Positions 42,654 to 51,054 of a DNA stretch of 64,000 nucleotides are shown one piece after another. The translations under genes were made by a program, and so were the position numbers. This DNA is from Paraburkholderia nodosa DSM 21604 (GTDB taxonomy: Bacteria > Pseudomonadota > Gammaproteobacteria > Burkholderiales > Burkholderiaceae): the NCBI RefSeq assembly GCF_000519185.1, contig NZ_JAFA01000037.1:19873-83872 (forward strand), given 5' to 3'. The first letter of the stretch is position 1. Each line of letters starts with the position of its first letter. Below the pieces are notes generated by a model, which was not told where the DNA came from, ran no database searches, and worked only from the letters and a program-made list of their open reading frames with translations.

Positions 42654-43244
42654 TTACCAGGCGTTCCAGCGCGCGAGCAGCCATAGGGCGCTCGACGAGT
42701 CGTAACGCAAATGCACGATGGCGCCCATCTCCAGCGGCCAGCGCACGCAGCGCGCGAGCGGTACGCCGAGTGCGCGCGCCGTGACGGTGCGAATCACGCC
42801 CGCATGCGTGACGGCCCAAACGGTGGACTTCTCGCGCGCGTCGAGCGCGTCGAACCAGCCGCTCACGCGCGCATCGAACTGCGCGACGCTCTCGCCGCCA
42901 TGCTCGCGCGCATGCTCGAAATTCGCGGCCCATGCGTCGATCTGCGCGCGCTCGATAGCGTCCCAGCGCTGCATCTCCCACGCGCCGAAATCCATCTCTG
43001 CGAGGCATGCGTCGGCTTGCGGCGTGTAGCCGCGCGGACGGCCAAGCGCCGCCGCCACGCTCGCGCAGCGCGTGAGCGGGCTCGTTTCGATACGTTGCGG
43101 TTCGCGCACGCCGAGCGCCGCAATCCGCCCGGCAATCGACGCGGCCTGCTGCGTCGCGTCGCCCGCGAGCGGCACATCGCTCGCGCCGTAGCACACGCCC
43201 GCATCCACCGCCACGGCGGGATGACGGATCAGAACGAGATCCAT
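42654..43244 (-). CDS. cobC: Alpha-ribazole phosphatase, histidine phosphatase family
   Basis: Removes the phosphate from alpha-ribazole phosphate, or from cobalamin 5-phosphate, in loop assembly. A 196-residue phosphoglycerate-mutase-like protein with the catalytic LIRHPAV (RHP instead of the common RHG), TSPLTRCASVAAAL, EMDFGAWEM and the second His in VTHAGVIRT. It overlaps the end of cobS by 16 bases. Because of the family's breadth, function is inferred mainly from its place between btuF and cobS. Confidence 0.88.
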   Translation of the reverse strand: MDLVLIRHPAVAVDAGVCYGASDVPLAGDATQQAASIAGRIAALGVREPQRIETSPLTRCASVAAALGRPRGYTPQADACLAEMDFGAWEMQRWDAIERAQIDAWAANFEHAREHGGESVAQFDARVSGWFDALDAREKSTVWAVTHAGVIRTVTARALGVPLARCVRWPLEMGAIVHLRYDSSSALWLLARWNAW

Positions 43245-44005
43245 GCGAGCCCCACGAGGTAGATGGCAATCTCGAACACCTGTTGCGCGAAGCCGAGACA
43301 ATCGCCCGTATAGCCGCCGATGCGGCGCACGAAGTAACGCCCCAGCCCATAGCGCAATCCGGCGAGCACGACGAGCGTCGCTGCGCCCGCGCGCCAGTCG
43401 GGCGCGCCGGACCCCGCCGGCCAGAACAGCCACGGCAAGCCGAACACGCACGCGCACAGCCACGCGGGCACGCTCATGCGCTGCGCGACGGGCTTGGCCT
43501 TGCCCTCGGGACGCACATACTCGAGCGAGACGAGATAGCTGATCGCGCACGCGCGGCTCGCGGCATGGCCGGCGATCATCAGCATCGCGGCGCGCGCCGG
43601 CGGCAGTGCCGCGAGCGTCTGCCACTTGAGCGCGAGCGCCACCACGAGCCCGATCGCGCCGAACGCGCCGATGCGCGAATCGTGCATGATGCGCAGCACG
43701 TCCTCACGGGCGTACGCGCCGCCGAATGCGTCGAGGCAGTCGGCGAGACCATCCTCGTGGAAAGCGCCCGTCGCGAGGAGCGTGACCGCCATCGACAGCA
43801 ACACGGCCACGTTCGCCGGAAACACGCGCAACGCGGCGAGATAGACGAGCGCCCCAAGCGCGCCGATCAACGCGCCGACGAGCGGAAAGTAGCGCGCCGC
43901 CGCATTGAGCCACGCGGGCTCGAAGCCCACCCAGCGCGGCACGGGCACGCGCGTGAAATAGCCCAGCGCCGTGAAGAAATAACGCAGCTCCGCAAGCGGA
44001 TTCAT
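43229..44005 (-). CDS. cobS: Cobalamin synthase (adenosylcobinamide-GDP ribazoletransferase)
   Basis: Joins activated cobinamide to alpha-ribazole (phosphate) at the inner membrane. The 258-residue product has five or more hydrophobic helices and the Mg-binding signature GAFHEDGLADCLDAFGG, followed by RIMHDSRIGAFGAIGLV. MNPLAELRYFF at 44005 is the start. It lies 10 bases from the cobT stop and overlaps cobC, so these three are one unit. Confidence 0.94.
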   Translation of the reverse strand: MNPLAELRYFFTALGYFTRVPVPRWVGFEPAWLNAAARYFPLVGALIGALGALVYLAALRVFPANVAVLLSMAVTLLATGAFHEDGLADCLDAFGGAYAREDVLRIMHDSRIGAFGAIGLVVALALKWQTLAALPPARAAMLMIAGHAASRACAISYLVSLEYVRPEGKAKPVAQRMSVPAWLCACVFGLPWLFWPAGSGAPDWRAGAATLVVLAGLRYGLGRYFVRRIGGYTGDCLGFAQQVFEIAIYLVGLAWISF

Positions 44006-44015
44006 CGCGCGGCGC

Positions 44016-45080
44016 TCAGGCGTGGCGATCACTGCGATTGTCGACGCCGGCCGACTCGAAGCTCGCCATGTCGTTGAGGAACGCCACCGCCGCGCGCAGC
44101 AGCGGCACCGCGAGCGCCGCGCCGGTGCCCTCGCCCAGACGCAGATCGAGCGCGAGCAGTTCGCGCGCGCCGAAGTGATCGAGCATGCGGCGGTGCCCCG
44201 CTTCGTTCGATGCGTGCGCAAACACGCAGTAGTCGCGCACGTTCGGCGCGAGCGAGTCGGCCACGAGCAGCGCCGAGGTGGCGATGAAGCCGTCCACGAG
44301 AATCGCCATGCGCGAGCGTGCCGCTTCGAGGTACGCGCCCGTCATCATCGCGATCTCGAAGCCGCCGAACGCGGCGAGCACGTCGAGCGGCTCGCGCGCG
44401 TCGGCATGATGCGCGAGCGCCGCCGCGAGCACATTGCGCTTTTTCGCAAGGCCCGCATTGTCGAGGCCCGTGCCGCGCCCGACGCATTCGTCGATCGGCA
44501 CGCCGCACAGCCGGCTCATCAGGCACGCGGCCGACGACGTGTTCGCAATGCCCATTTCGCCGAAGCCGATCACGTTCGTGCCGAGCGCCGCGTGATGGCG
44601 CACGCGCCCAGCGCCCGCGGCGAGCGCGGCGATGGCTTCGTCGCGCGTCATGGCGCGCTCGCGCGCGAAGTTGCGCGTGCCGGCCGCGATGGGCACGTCG
44701 ACGAGTGTCGGCGACGGCGGCAGCGGCGTCGCCACGCCCGCGTTGACGACTTCGAGCGTGAGTCCCGCCACGTCGCTGAACACGTTGATCGCCGCGCCCC
44801 CTGCCACGAAGTTCGCGACCATCTGCGCGGTCACGGCCTGCGGATACGGGCTCACGCCTTCGGCGGCAACGCCGTGGTCCCCTGCGAACACGATCATCAC
44901 GGGACGCTCGACGCTCGGGTGCGTCGTGCCCTGGATCATGCCGAGCTGGCGCGCCAGTGTTTCGAGGCGGCCGAGACTGCCGGGCGGTTTGGTCTTCGTG
45001 TCGATGAGGCGTTGCAGTTCGTCGCGCAACGAGAGGTCGAGCGGTTCGACGGCGAGCAGTTCGGTAAGCGATGACGTCAT
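44016..45080 (-). CDS. cobT: Nicotinate-nucleotide-dimethylbenzimidazole phosphoribosyltransferase
   Basis: Activates the lower ligand, usually dimethylbenzimidazole, as alpha-ribazole phosphate. The 354-residue product has TKPPGSLGRLETLARQLG, MIVFAGDHGVAAEGVSPYP, IGFGEMGIANTSSAA and LRLGEGTGAAL, whose Glu is the catalytic base. Start MTSSLTELL at 45080; the open frame extends upstream without support. It lies 41 bases from btuD. Confidence 0.95.
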   Translation of the reverse strand: MTSSLTELLAVEPLDLSLRDELQRLIDTKTKPPGSLGRLETLARQLGMIQGTTHPSVERPVMIVFAGDHGVAAEGVSPYPQAVTAQMVANFVAGGAAINVFSDVAGLTLEVVNAGVATPLPPSPTLVDVPIAAGTRNFARERAMTRDEAIAALAAGAGRVRHHAALGTNVIGFGEMGIANTSSAACLMSRLCGVPIDECVGRGTGLDNAGLAKKRNVLAAALAHHADAREPLDVLAAFGGFEIAMMTGAYLEAARSRMAILVDGFIATSALLVADSLAPNVRDYCVFAHASNEAGHRRMLDHFGARELLALDLRLGEGTGAALAVPLLRAAVAFLNDMASFESAGVDNRSDRHA

Positions 45081-45121
45081 GGTGTGTTTCGTTTCGAAGT
45101 GATGCGGGCGACGGCGGCGTA

Positions 45122-45967
45122 CTAGTGCACGCCGTTCGATCCCGGCGAATGCGGTGATGAAGATGTCGAGCCGGGTGCAGGGACGAGTGCAGGGACAAGC
45201 GCCTCGTGCGCGCCCTCGCGTATCAGCACGAGCGGATGACCGAATGCGGCGCTCGCGCGCTCCGGCGTGAGCACATCGCGCACGGGGCCCGCGTGAAAGC
45301 CGCCGCGGCCGTCGAGCAGGAGCGCGTGCGTTGCGAAACGCCGCGCAAGATTGAGATCGTGGCACGAAAACAGCACCGTCCGCGCTTCACTGCGCACCCA
45401 GTGCGAGAGCGCTTGAAGACACGCGATCTGATGATGCAGGTCCAGATGCGCGAGCGGCTCGTCGAGCAGCAGGAGCGCCGCGCCCTGGCACAGCGCGGCG
45501 GCGAGCGCGACACGCTGGCGCTCACCGCCCGAGAGCGACAGCACATCGCGCGCGGCGAACGCTTCGAGGCCGAGCGTGGCGAGCGCGGCATGCGCGGCGG
45601 CGCGATCGGCGTCGCCTTCCCAGCCCCAGCCCGAAAGATGCGGATAGCGATTGAGCAGCACAGTGTCGATCACGCTCGCACCGAAGGCGTCACGCTGGTC
45701 CTGGGGCATCAGCGCGCGGCGCTGCGCGAGGCGCACCGGCGGCCACTGCGAGAGCGCGATGCCCTCCACTTCCACGCGTCCCGCCGAGGGCTCGCCCAGG
45801 CCCGCAAGCGCGCCGATCAGCGTGGTCTTGCCCGCGCCATTCGCGCCCACCACGCACCAGATTTCGCCAGCGGCAAACCTTTGCGTGAGCGATTCCACGA
45901 GCGTGCGCGCGCCCGCGCGCAACGTGAGCGCGTGGACCGCGAGCGGGGGTGGATGCGTATCGCTCAT
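45122..45967 (-). CDS. btuD: ABC transporter ATPase, BtuD type
   Basis: A 281-residue ATPase of an iron/B12-type importer: Walker A GANGAGKTT (about 41-49), Q-loop MPQDQRD, signature LSGGERQRV, Walker B LLLLDEP and the switch His in FSCHDLN. It ends with a Pro/Ser-rich tail of about 25 residues not seen in typical BtuD. It overlaps the permease stop by four bases (ATGA). B12 specificity is inferred from the cob neighbours; siderophore uptake is the alternative. Confidence 0.9.
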   Translation of the reverse strand: MSDTHPPPLAVHALTLRAGARTLVESLTQRFAAGEIWCVVGANGAGKTTLIGALAGLGEPSAGRVEVEGIALSQWPPVRLAQRRALMPQDQRDAFGASVIDTVLLNRYPHLSGWGWEGDADRAAAHAALATLGLEAFAARDVLSLSGGERQRVALAAALCQGAALLLLDEPLAHLDLHHQIACLQALSHWVRSEARTVLFSCHDLNLARRFATHALLLDGRGGFHAGPVRDVLTPERASAAFGHPLVLIREGAHEALVPALVPAPGSTSSSPHSPGSNGVH

Positions 45968-47040
45968 CGTCCGCGCCTCGCGAGCAGCATCCACAGGAAA
46001 ACGGGCACGCCCGCGAGCGCAGTCACGACGCCCACCGGCAACTGCGCGGGCGCCGCTACCGTACGCGCGACGAGGTCCGCGCCCATCACGGCCACGCCGC
46101 CCGCGAGCGCGGCGGCGGGCACGAGCATGCGCTGGTCGTTGCCGAACGCGAGGCGCAGCATGTGGGGCACGACGAGCCCCACGAAGCCGATGGTGCCGCC
46201 CGTCGTCACGGCAGCGGCCGCCGCGAGCGACGCGGCAAGATAAATGCCCACGCGCAGACGCAGCACCGGCACACCGAGCGCCTGCGCAGCAGCGTCGCCG
46301 CGCAGCAGCACGTTGAGCATCGGCGCGGCGGGCACGATGCACGCAAGGACCACGCCAAGCGTCGCGAGCGCGGGCCATGGCGTGCTCGCGCCATTGAGAT
46401 CGCCCGTGAGCCAGAACAGCATGCCGCGCAAGCGCGTGTCAGGCGCGAGCGTGAGCAGCAGCGTGATCAATGCGCCCCAGCCTGCCGCCGTCACCGCGCC
46501 CGTCAGGAGCAGCCGCGGCGAGCTGTCTTGCGGCTCGCCGCGCCACAACTCGCGGCGCGCGAGGCCGAGCACGAGCAGGATCGAAACGAACGCACCCGCA
46601 CACGCGCTCGCCTGCACGCCCCACCACGCCACGCCCGCGATCATCGCCACGAGTGCGAATGCGGCAGCGCCCCCCGAAACGCCCAGCACATAGGGCTCCG
46701 CAAGCGGATTGCGCAGCAGCACCTGCAGCAGCGCGCCCGCCAGCGCGAGCAAGCCGCCACATGCAAAACCCGCCAACGCGCGCGGCAAGCGCAGCGTGCG
46801 CACGATTTCGACCGCCATGTCCGGCGCGCCGTGCACGTCATGTGCGGGAGCCAGCGCCGCCAGCGCCTGCGCAAACGTCACGCTCACGCTGCCGGTTGCG
46901 AGCGATGCAACGAACACCACGAGCGCCACTGCTGCGAGCGCGCCCCAGATCATGCTCGCGCGGCGCGCACTCATCGAGCGGCGCGGCAACGCGTGCAGCG
47001 GCGGCACAGCGTGGGACTCATCGCGGCTCATGGAACGCAT
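45964..47040 (-). CDS. btuC: ABC transporter permease, BtuC/FecCD family
   Basis: A 358-residue permease with about ten hydrophobic helices and the FecCD family patterns RLPRALAGFACGGLLALAGALLQ, NPLAEPYVLGVSGGAA and TGGTIGFVGLVVPHMLR, the last containing the ATPase coupling helix. Starts at 47040 or 47031 are both possible. Together with btuD and the opposite-strand btuF it completes a corrinoid importer, but no TonB-dependent receptor (btuB) is in the window. Confidence 0.92.
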   Translation of the reverse strand: MRSMSRDESHAVPPLHALPRRSMSARRASMIWGALAAVALVVFVASLATGSVSVTFAQALAALAPAHDVHGAPDMAVEIVRTLRLPRALAGFACGGLLALAGALLQVLLRNPLAEPYVLGVSGGAAAFALVAMIAGVAWWGVQASACAGAFVSILLVLGLARRELWRGEPQDSSPRLLLTGAVTAAGWGALITLLLTLAPDTRLRGMLFWLTGDLNGASTPWPALATLGVVLACIVPAAPMLNVLLRGDAAAQALGVPVLRLRVGIYLAASLAAAAAVTTGGTIGFVGLVVPHMLRLAFGNDQRMLVPAAALAGGVAVMGADLVARTVAAPAQLPVGVVTALAGVPVFLWMLLARRGR

Positions 47041-47419
47041 CGGGAAACTCGGCGGCGGAATTCAATCAAGTTCACACAGAAAGACAATAGGGCTATCGCA
47101 GGCCACGACAGAGCGAGTATGTTTATCGCGAAAGATTCAGCATGACGCGTAGCAGAAGCGGCATGGCACAAGCCGTTCGCGAAAGCACTGGCAAAAAACC
47201 ATGAATCCGTGATGTTATAACGCGCGGACCACGATCGAGACGATGCGCTGCGCGCGCGGCTTTGGCAAATTACGTTCCCGCCCGGCCTATGCAGCACACG
47301 TAGCGAGGGTTTCGGGCCTGATTCGGGTAAGAAGCCGGGTTGTTACGTCTGGAAACGACACAATTATCAAAATACGCGTTAATCCGCGCTAGAATGCCTG
47401 TCTTTAGAGGACGCAGCAC
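47041..47419. other. Divergent intergenic region, btuC and the ZapB-like gene
   Basis: 379 bases without a supported gene. The plus strand has an extended -10-like TGTTATAAC at 47213-47221 with no gene near, and TAGAAT at 47390-47395 before the coiled-coil gene. CCCGGC at 47281-47286 can pair with GCCGGG at 47334-47339 around a 47-base segment. I searched the btuC leader by eye for the B12-box pattern of cobalamin riboswitches and did not find it. Confidence 0.45.
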
Positions 47420-47773
47420 ATGCTCAACGAACTCGAAACACTCTCACAAAACATCGGGCGGCTGATCGAGATTAATCAGCGCCAACACGAAGCACGCCTC
47501 GCACTCGAAGAGCAACTCGCGCAGCTGCGTGCGCAATGCGACGAAACACGCACCGAACTCGAACAGGTCCGCGAGGAGCGCGCCGCGCTGCAAGCCGAGC
47601 GCGATGCACTCTCGGCCAAGATCGACGATGCGCAGGTGCGGCTGAACGCGATCCTCGAAAAGCTGCCACGCGCACGCGCAGGTAACGAGCGCGACAACCA
47701 GCTCGATCTGCTTGAGCCGTCGCAGAGCAACGACGACGACAGCAACGCGGCCCGCCACGGAGAAAATGCATGA
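47420..47773 (+). CDS. Small coiled-coil protein preceding zapA (ZapB-like)
   Basis: A 117-residue protein dominated by a heptad coiled coil (about 1-80, Leu/Gln/Glu/Arg rich: LALEEQLAQLRAQCDETRTELEQ) with an acidic disordered tail. Size, composition and position directly before zapA suggest a division-ring accessory protein like ZapB, but similarity may be only structural. AGAGGA precedes the ATG, with TAGAAT at 47390-47395 as a possible -10. It overlaps zapA by four bases. Confidence 0.75.
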   Translation: MLNELETLSQNIGRLIEINQRQHEARLALEEQLAQLRAQCDETRTELEQVREERAALQAERDALSAKIDDAQVRLNAILEKLPRARAGNERDNQLDLLEPSQSNDDDSNAARHGENA

Positions 47774-48084
47774 CCACCAAGCAGATCGAAGCGACGATAC
47801 TCGGCCAAACCTATCGCCTCGTCTGTTCGCCGGAAACGGAACAGGCGCTGCTCGAAGCCGTGGCGCGCGTGGACGCCGAAATGTCGAAGATCCGCAATCA
47901 CAGCAACGTGCGCGGCATCGATCGCATCGCCGTCATGGCGGCGCTCTCGCTCGCCTCGGAACTGCTGCGCCTGCAAACGAGCGTGCGACACGGCGAAGCA
48001 TTCCCAGCCGAAGAAATCCGTCGTACAATGCGCCAAATGAACGAACAACTCGGCGCTGTGATTCACCAGTACGGTGTGCAATAA
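47770..48084 (+). CDS. zapA: Cell division protein ZapA
   Basis: A 104-residue FtsZ-associated protein that bundles FtsZ filaments. The N-terminal globular part (KQIEATILGQTYRLVCSPETEQALLEAVARVDAEM) and C-terminal helix (DRIAVMAALSLASELL) match ZapA. It is coupled to the coiled-coil gene by an ATGA overlap and lies 115 bases before 6S RNA, a neighbourhood common in proteobacteria. Confidence 0.93.
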   Translation: MTTKQIEATILGQTYRLVCSPETEQALLEAVARVDAEMSKIRNHSNVRGIDRIAVMAALSLASELLRLQTSVRHGEAFPAEEIRRTMRQMNEQLGAVIHQYGVQ

Positions 48085-48123
48085 GCGCTGTCGTACATCG
48101 CAGTTGTAAGCGCTAATGTGCGG

Positions 48124-48129
48124 TATGAT
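48124..48129 (+). promoter_or_regulatory. TATGAT -10-like element between zapA and 6S RNA
   Basis: TATGAT at 48124-48129 is a good -10 hexamer about 75 bases before the predicted 6S 5 prime end. It may drive a longer 6S precursor. A nearer candidate is TTTAGT at 48192-48197, which would start the RNA at about 48204. Confidence 0.35.
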
Positions 48130-48152
48130 GTTGTTCATAGGTAGCGTTGATT

Positions 48153-48178
48153 TGTTTAGAAACGCGCGTTTCTAAACA
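48153..48178 (+). repeat. Perfect 26-base palindrome between zapA and 6S RNA
   Basis: The half-site TGTTTAGAAACGC (48153-48165) is followed immediately by its exact complement to 48178. As RNA it forms a long hairpin without a T-run. It could be the zapA transcript end or a protein-binding site at the 6S promoter. Confidence 0.8.
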
Positions 48179-48199
48179 CGCTGCCAACCAGTTTAGTCA

Positions 48200-48381
48200 G
48201 CTTCCCTGCCTGGTTCGCCAAGGTCATATATTCCTTGAACCAATGCCATGTGCACGGTTGCGGAAATTTGTAGCACGGGCGTGCGCGTCACACAGTCTGA
48301 TGTACCCGAAGTGCTGCTAACTGCGACCAATTCTGAACCCTCGGTTCAGGATGCCGGCCTAGCGGCTATGGCGGGGACCTA
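48200..48381 (+). ncRNA. ssrS: 6S RNA
   Basis: Regulatory RNA that binds the sigma70 RNA polymerase holoenzyme by mimicking an open promoter. The closing stem pairs TCCCTGCC (48203-48210 area) with GGCGGGGA (48370-48377). The 5 prime arm GGTTCGCCAAGGTC and the 3 prime TCTGAACCCTCGGTTCAGG hairpin correspond to conserved 6S elements. The length of about 182 bases and the location after zapA fit. Ends are estimated to within about 10 bases. Confidence 0.85.
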
Positions 48382-48384
48382 TTC

Positions 48385-48417
48385 AAACGGCATCGGACCA
48401 CAGTCCGATGCCGTTTT
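48385..48417 (+). terminator. Rho-independent terminator of 6S RNA
   Basis: A 14-bp perfect stem (48385-48398 with 48403-48416), tetraloop CACA and a TTTT end. Confidence 0.85.
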
Positions 48418-48494
48418 CCATTGTGCGGCCTGCACTTGCCTTGTTTCGTGGCGCGCACGCTCGCCCCTCCCCCTTTCGACGTGAACTTCGACTC

Positions 48495-48953
48495 ATGCGC
48501 TACTGGCTGATGAAGTCCGAACCCGACGAAGCAAGCATCGACGACCTCGCAAACGCGCCGCAGCGCACGCTGCCCTGGACAGGCGTACGGAACTATCAGG
48601 CGCGCAATTTCATGCGCGACACCATGCAGCAAGGCGACGGCGTCCTGTTCTATCACTCGAGCTGCCCTGAGCCCGGTATCGCGGGCCTCGCGCAGGTGTC
48701 GTCCACGGCCTACCCCGATCCCACGCAGTTCGATCCGAAAAGCGCTTACTACGACGCGAAATCGACGCACGAGAATCCGCGCTGGATACTCGTCGACGTC
48801 GTGTTCAAGAAGAAGTGCCCGCTCATTGCGCTGGCCGCCTTGCGCGAGCACCAGGAACTCGCGGACATGAGCGTGCTCGCCAAGGGCAATCGCCTTTCGA
48901 TCACGCCGGTCACGACGGCCGAGTGGAACTTCATCACAAAACATCTGATGTGA
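48495..48953 (+). CDS. EVE-domain protein
   Basis: A 152-residue single-domain protein of the EVE family (PUA-like fold, related to THYN1 and YTH): MRYWLMKSEPDEASIDDL, WTGVRNYQARNFMR and GDGVLFYHSSCPEPGIAGLA line the pocket that in relatives binds modified nucleobases. Its role in bacteria is not settled; links to RNA modification and to restriction of modified DNA have been proposed. The ATG at 48495 follows a weak site. It lies about 80 bases past the 6S terminator. Confidence 0.92.
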   Translation: MRYWLMKSEPDEASIDDLANAPQRTLPWTGVRNYQARNFMRDTMQQGDGVLFYHSSCPEPGIAGLAQVSSTAYPDPTQFDPKSAYYDAKSTHENPRWILVDVVFKKKCPLIALAALREHQELADMSVLAKGNRLSITPVTTAEWNFITKHLM

Positions 48954-49071
48954 TGCGGTGTTGACGCGGCCGGGCACGCACACAGCATTCGTGCGCGACT
49001 TCAAGCACAATCGCGCACAGTCGCGCGTCACGTATGCCTCGCGCGCGACGCCAGTTCTGCAAGGAGCCTCA

Positions 49072-49806
49072 ATGAACCGAAAAACCGCCGTCACGCTCGC
49101 CGCCGCATTGGCTGCCGCCCTCCCCCTCGCCATGACACTCGCGCCGGGCACCGCGTTCGCACAGAGCGACGCGCGCTTCCAGCAGCCCTCGGGCGTGCTT
49201 TCGCTTTCCGCGCAGGCTAGCGCCGAAGTGCCTCAGGACGTCGTCAACATTACGCTGTTCTACGAACAGGAAGCGAACGATCCCGCGTCGCTCACCGCAA
49301 CGCTCAATCAGCGCGCCGACGCCGCGCTCCAACGCGCCAGAGGCGTCGCGGGCGTGACCGCGCACTCCGGCCAGTTCTCGATCTTCCCCTCCACGGATCG
49401 CGACGGACGCATCTCCGCCTGGCGCGGCCGCACGGAAGTTGTGCTCGAGTCGCATGATTTCGCCGCGGCGTCGAAGCTCGCCGGCGACCTCTCGTCGATC
49501 ATGCAGGTGGGCAACGTGCAGTTCTCGCTGTCGCCCGAGGCGCAGCGCGCCGCCGAGCAAAAGCTTTCGGGCCAGGCCATCGCCTCGTTTCGCGACCAGG
49601 CGCTCTCGGCCACGCGCGCGTTCGGCTACAGCAGCTACACGATTCGCGACGTGAACGTGGGGCACTCGGGCGTGATGCCGCGCCCCATGATGATGATGAG
49701 CGCGCGCGCCGCTTCGGCTGACGCGAAGATGTCGGCGCCGGTGCCGCTCGAAGGCGGCACATCCACGGTGACGGTCAACGTCTCCGGCTCGGTGCAGATG
49801 AAGTAA
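49072..49806 (+). CDS. SIMPL-domain (DUF541) exported protein
   Basis: A 244-residue protein with a signal peptide (cleavage after TAFA, before QSDARF) and a DUF541/SIMPL domain (about 40-244), recognisable by LSLSAQASAEVPQDVVNITLFYE and VNVSGSVQMK. Members sit in the periplasm or outer membrane and have been linked to oxidative stress tolerance, without a defined biochemical role. A run of four Met residues (RPMMMMSAR, about 202-210) is notable. AAGGAG precedes the ATG, and a shared terminator ends the gene. Confidence 0.9.
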   Translation: MNRKTAVTLAAALAAALPLAMTLAPGTAFAQSDARFQQPSGVLSLSAQASAEVPQDVVNITLFYEQEANDPASLTATLNQRADAALQRARGVAGVTAHSGQFSIFPSTDRDGRISAWRGRTEVVLESHDFAAASKLAGDLSSIMQVGNVQFSLSPEAQRAAEQKLSGQAIASFRDQALSATRAFGYSSYTIRDVNVGHSGVMPRPMMMMSARAASADAKMSAPVPLEGGTSTVTVNVSGSVQMK

Positions 49807-49839
49807 GGCGCGCCATACAAGCAGTTCAGGCGCGCAAGT

Positions 49840-49871
49840 AAAAAGGCCACGGTGAAAACCGTGGCCTTTTT
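49840..49871. terminator. Bidirectional terminator between the SIMPL gene and lgt
   Basis: A perfect 14-bp stem (49840-49853 with 49858-49871), loop GAAA, with A and T runs at the two sides. Confidence 0.88.
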
Positions 49872-49905
49872 CATGGGCTAAAACGCGGAGTGCGTCGTGC
49901 GCGTG

Positions 49906-50820
49906 TCAGCTCTTTGCGCCCGCTACCTGCGCGCCGTCGTTGCCACGCCTGGCGCGGCGATACGCCCACGCCATCAAGCCAATTCCCACGATGATCATCG
50001 GCAGCGAGAGCCACTGGCCCATCGAGAGGCCGAGCGCGAGCAGGCCGAGGAAGTCATCGGGTTCGCGTGCGAACTCGACCGTGAAGCGCGCGAGACCATA
50101 GCCGATCAGGAACATGGCCGAAATTGCGCCAACGGGGCGCGGCTTGCGCGCGAACAGAATCAGCACGATGAAGAGCGCGATGCCTTCCAGCGCGATTTCA
50201 TACAGCTCCGAAGGATGGCGCGGCAGCAGATGGTACTGCGCGAACACTTCGTTCAGATGCCACTGCGCGGCCAGTTGCGGATGCGCGGCGAGCCACGCGG
50301 CGTCGTCGTTCGCGGCGCCCGGAAACAGCATGGCCCACGGCGAGTCGGGCGAGGTCACGCGGCCCCACAGCTCGCCGTTGATGAAGTTGCCGAGACGGCC
50401 AAAGGCGAGTCCCGTGGGCACCATCGGCGCGACGAAGTCGGTGACTTGCAGCCAGGTGCGGCCGCGTTGCCACGCGAACAGAACCATCGCGAACGTCACG
50501 CCGAGGAAGCCGCCGTGAAACGACATGCCGCCTTCCCACACCTTGAAGATGTCGAGCGGATGCGCGAAATACCAGCTCGCCTTGTAGAACAGCACGTAAC
50601 CCAAGCGCCCGCCGAGTATCGTGCCGAGCACACCGTAGAACAGCATGTCGTCGATGTCTTTCGCGGTCCAGCCCTGCGCGGCCACGTAGGGCAGACGCAG
50701 GCGCAGACGGCCGATCACGATCGCCAGAATGAAGCCGACGAGATACATGAGGCCGTACCAGCGCACGGCGAGCGGCCCCAGATGAATGGCGACGGGGTCG
50801 AAGTTCGGGTGGATGAGCAT
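49906..50820 (-). CDS. lgt: Prolipoprotein diacylglyceryl transferase
   Basis: Inner-membrane enzyme that adds diacylglycerol to the lipobox Cys of lipoproteins, including the OmpA-type and SOD-like ones in this window. The 304-residue product has about seven helices, the Lgt signature GRLGNFINGELWGR (141-154), His102 in SFHGGFLG and RHPSELYE. The long hydrophilic stretch near 155-190 is somewhat expanded. It is the next gene after the same-strand LysR gene, 234 bases away, and probably has its own promoter. Confidence 0.95.
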   Translation of the reverse strand: MLIHPNFDPVAIHLGPLAVRWYGLMYLVGFILAIVIGRLRLRLPYVAAQGWTAKDIDDMLFYGVLGTILGGRLGYVLFYKASWYFAHPLDIFKVWEGGMSFHGGFLGVTFAMVLFAWQRGRTWLQVTDFVAPMVPTGLAFGRLGNFINGELWGRVTSPDSPWAMLFPGAANDDAAWLAAHPQLAAQWHLNEVFAQYHLLPRHPSELYEIALEGIALFIVLILFARKPRPVGAISAMFLIGYGLARFTVEFAREPDDFLGLLALGLSMGQWLSLPMIIVGIGLMAWAYRRARRGNDGAQVAGAKS

Positions 50821-50953
50821 CGTGGATGAAGTCTTGTCGGCGATATCGATTGAAATCGGGTTGTAAGCAGTACGCGCCGCTCACGCAAGCGGGCAAAGCG
50901 CGTTGGACGTTTGCAAAGCGGCGAGGTTCGCCGCCAGCACGTCATGGCGTGAC

Positions 50954-50959
50954 ATTATC
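50954..50959 (-). promoter_or_regulatory. Candidate -10 of lgt
   Basis: The minus strand reads GATAAT at 50959-50954, about 135 bases before the lgt ATG, in the 234-base gap after the LysR gene. TGGTTC lies 18 bases upstream of it. Confidence 0.35.
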
Positions 50960-51054
50960 GCCGACGCGAGGGGGCGCGAACCAAAATGCACGTTTGGCGA
51001 TGCGCGGCGAGTGTCACGGTGACAGATGACGTGCGCGGCACACCCAGCTTCCGG

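Noticed and set aside
47041..47419. Cobalamin riboswitch upstream of btuC
   Set aside because: The leader was read on the minus strand for the B12-box and the GCCACTG core; neither was found. Only a covariance search would settle it.
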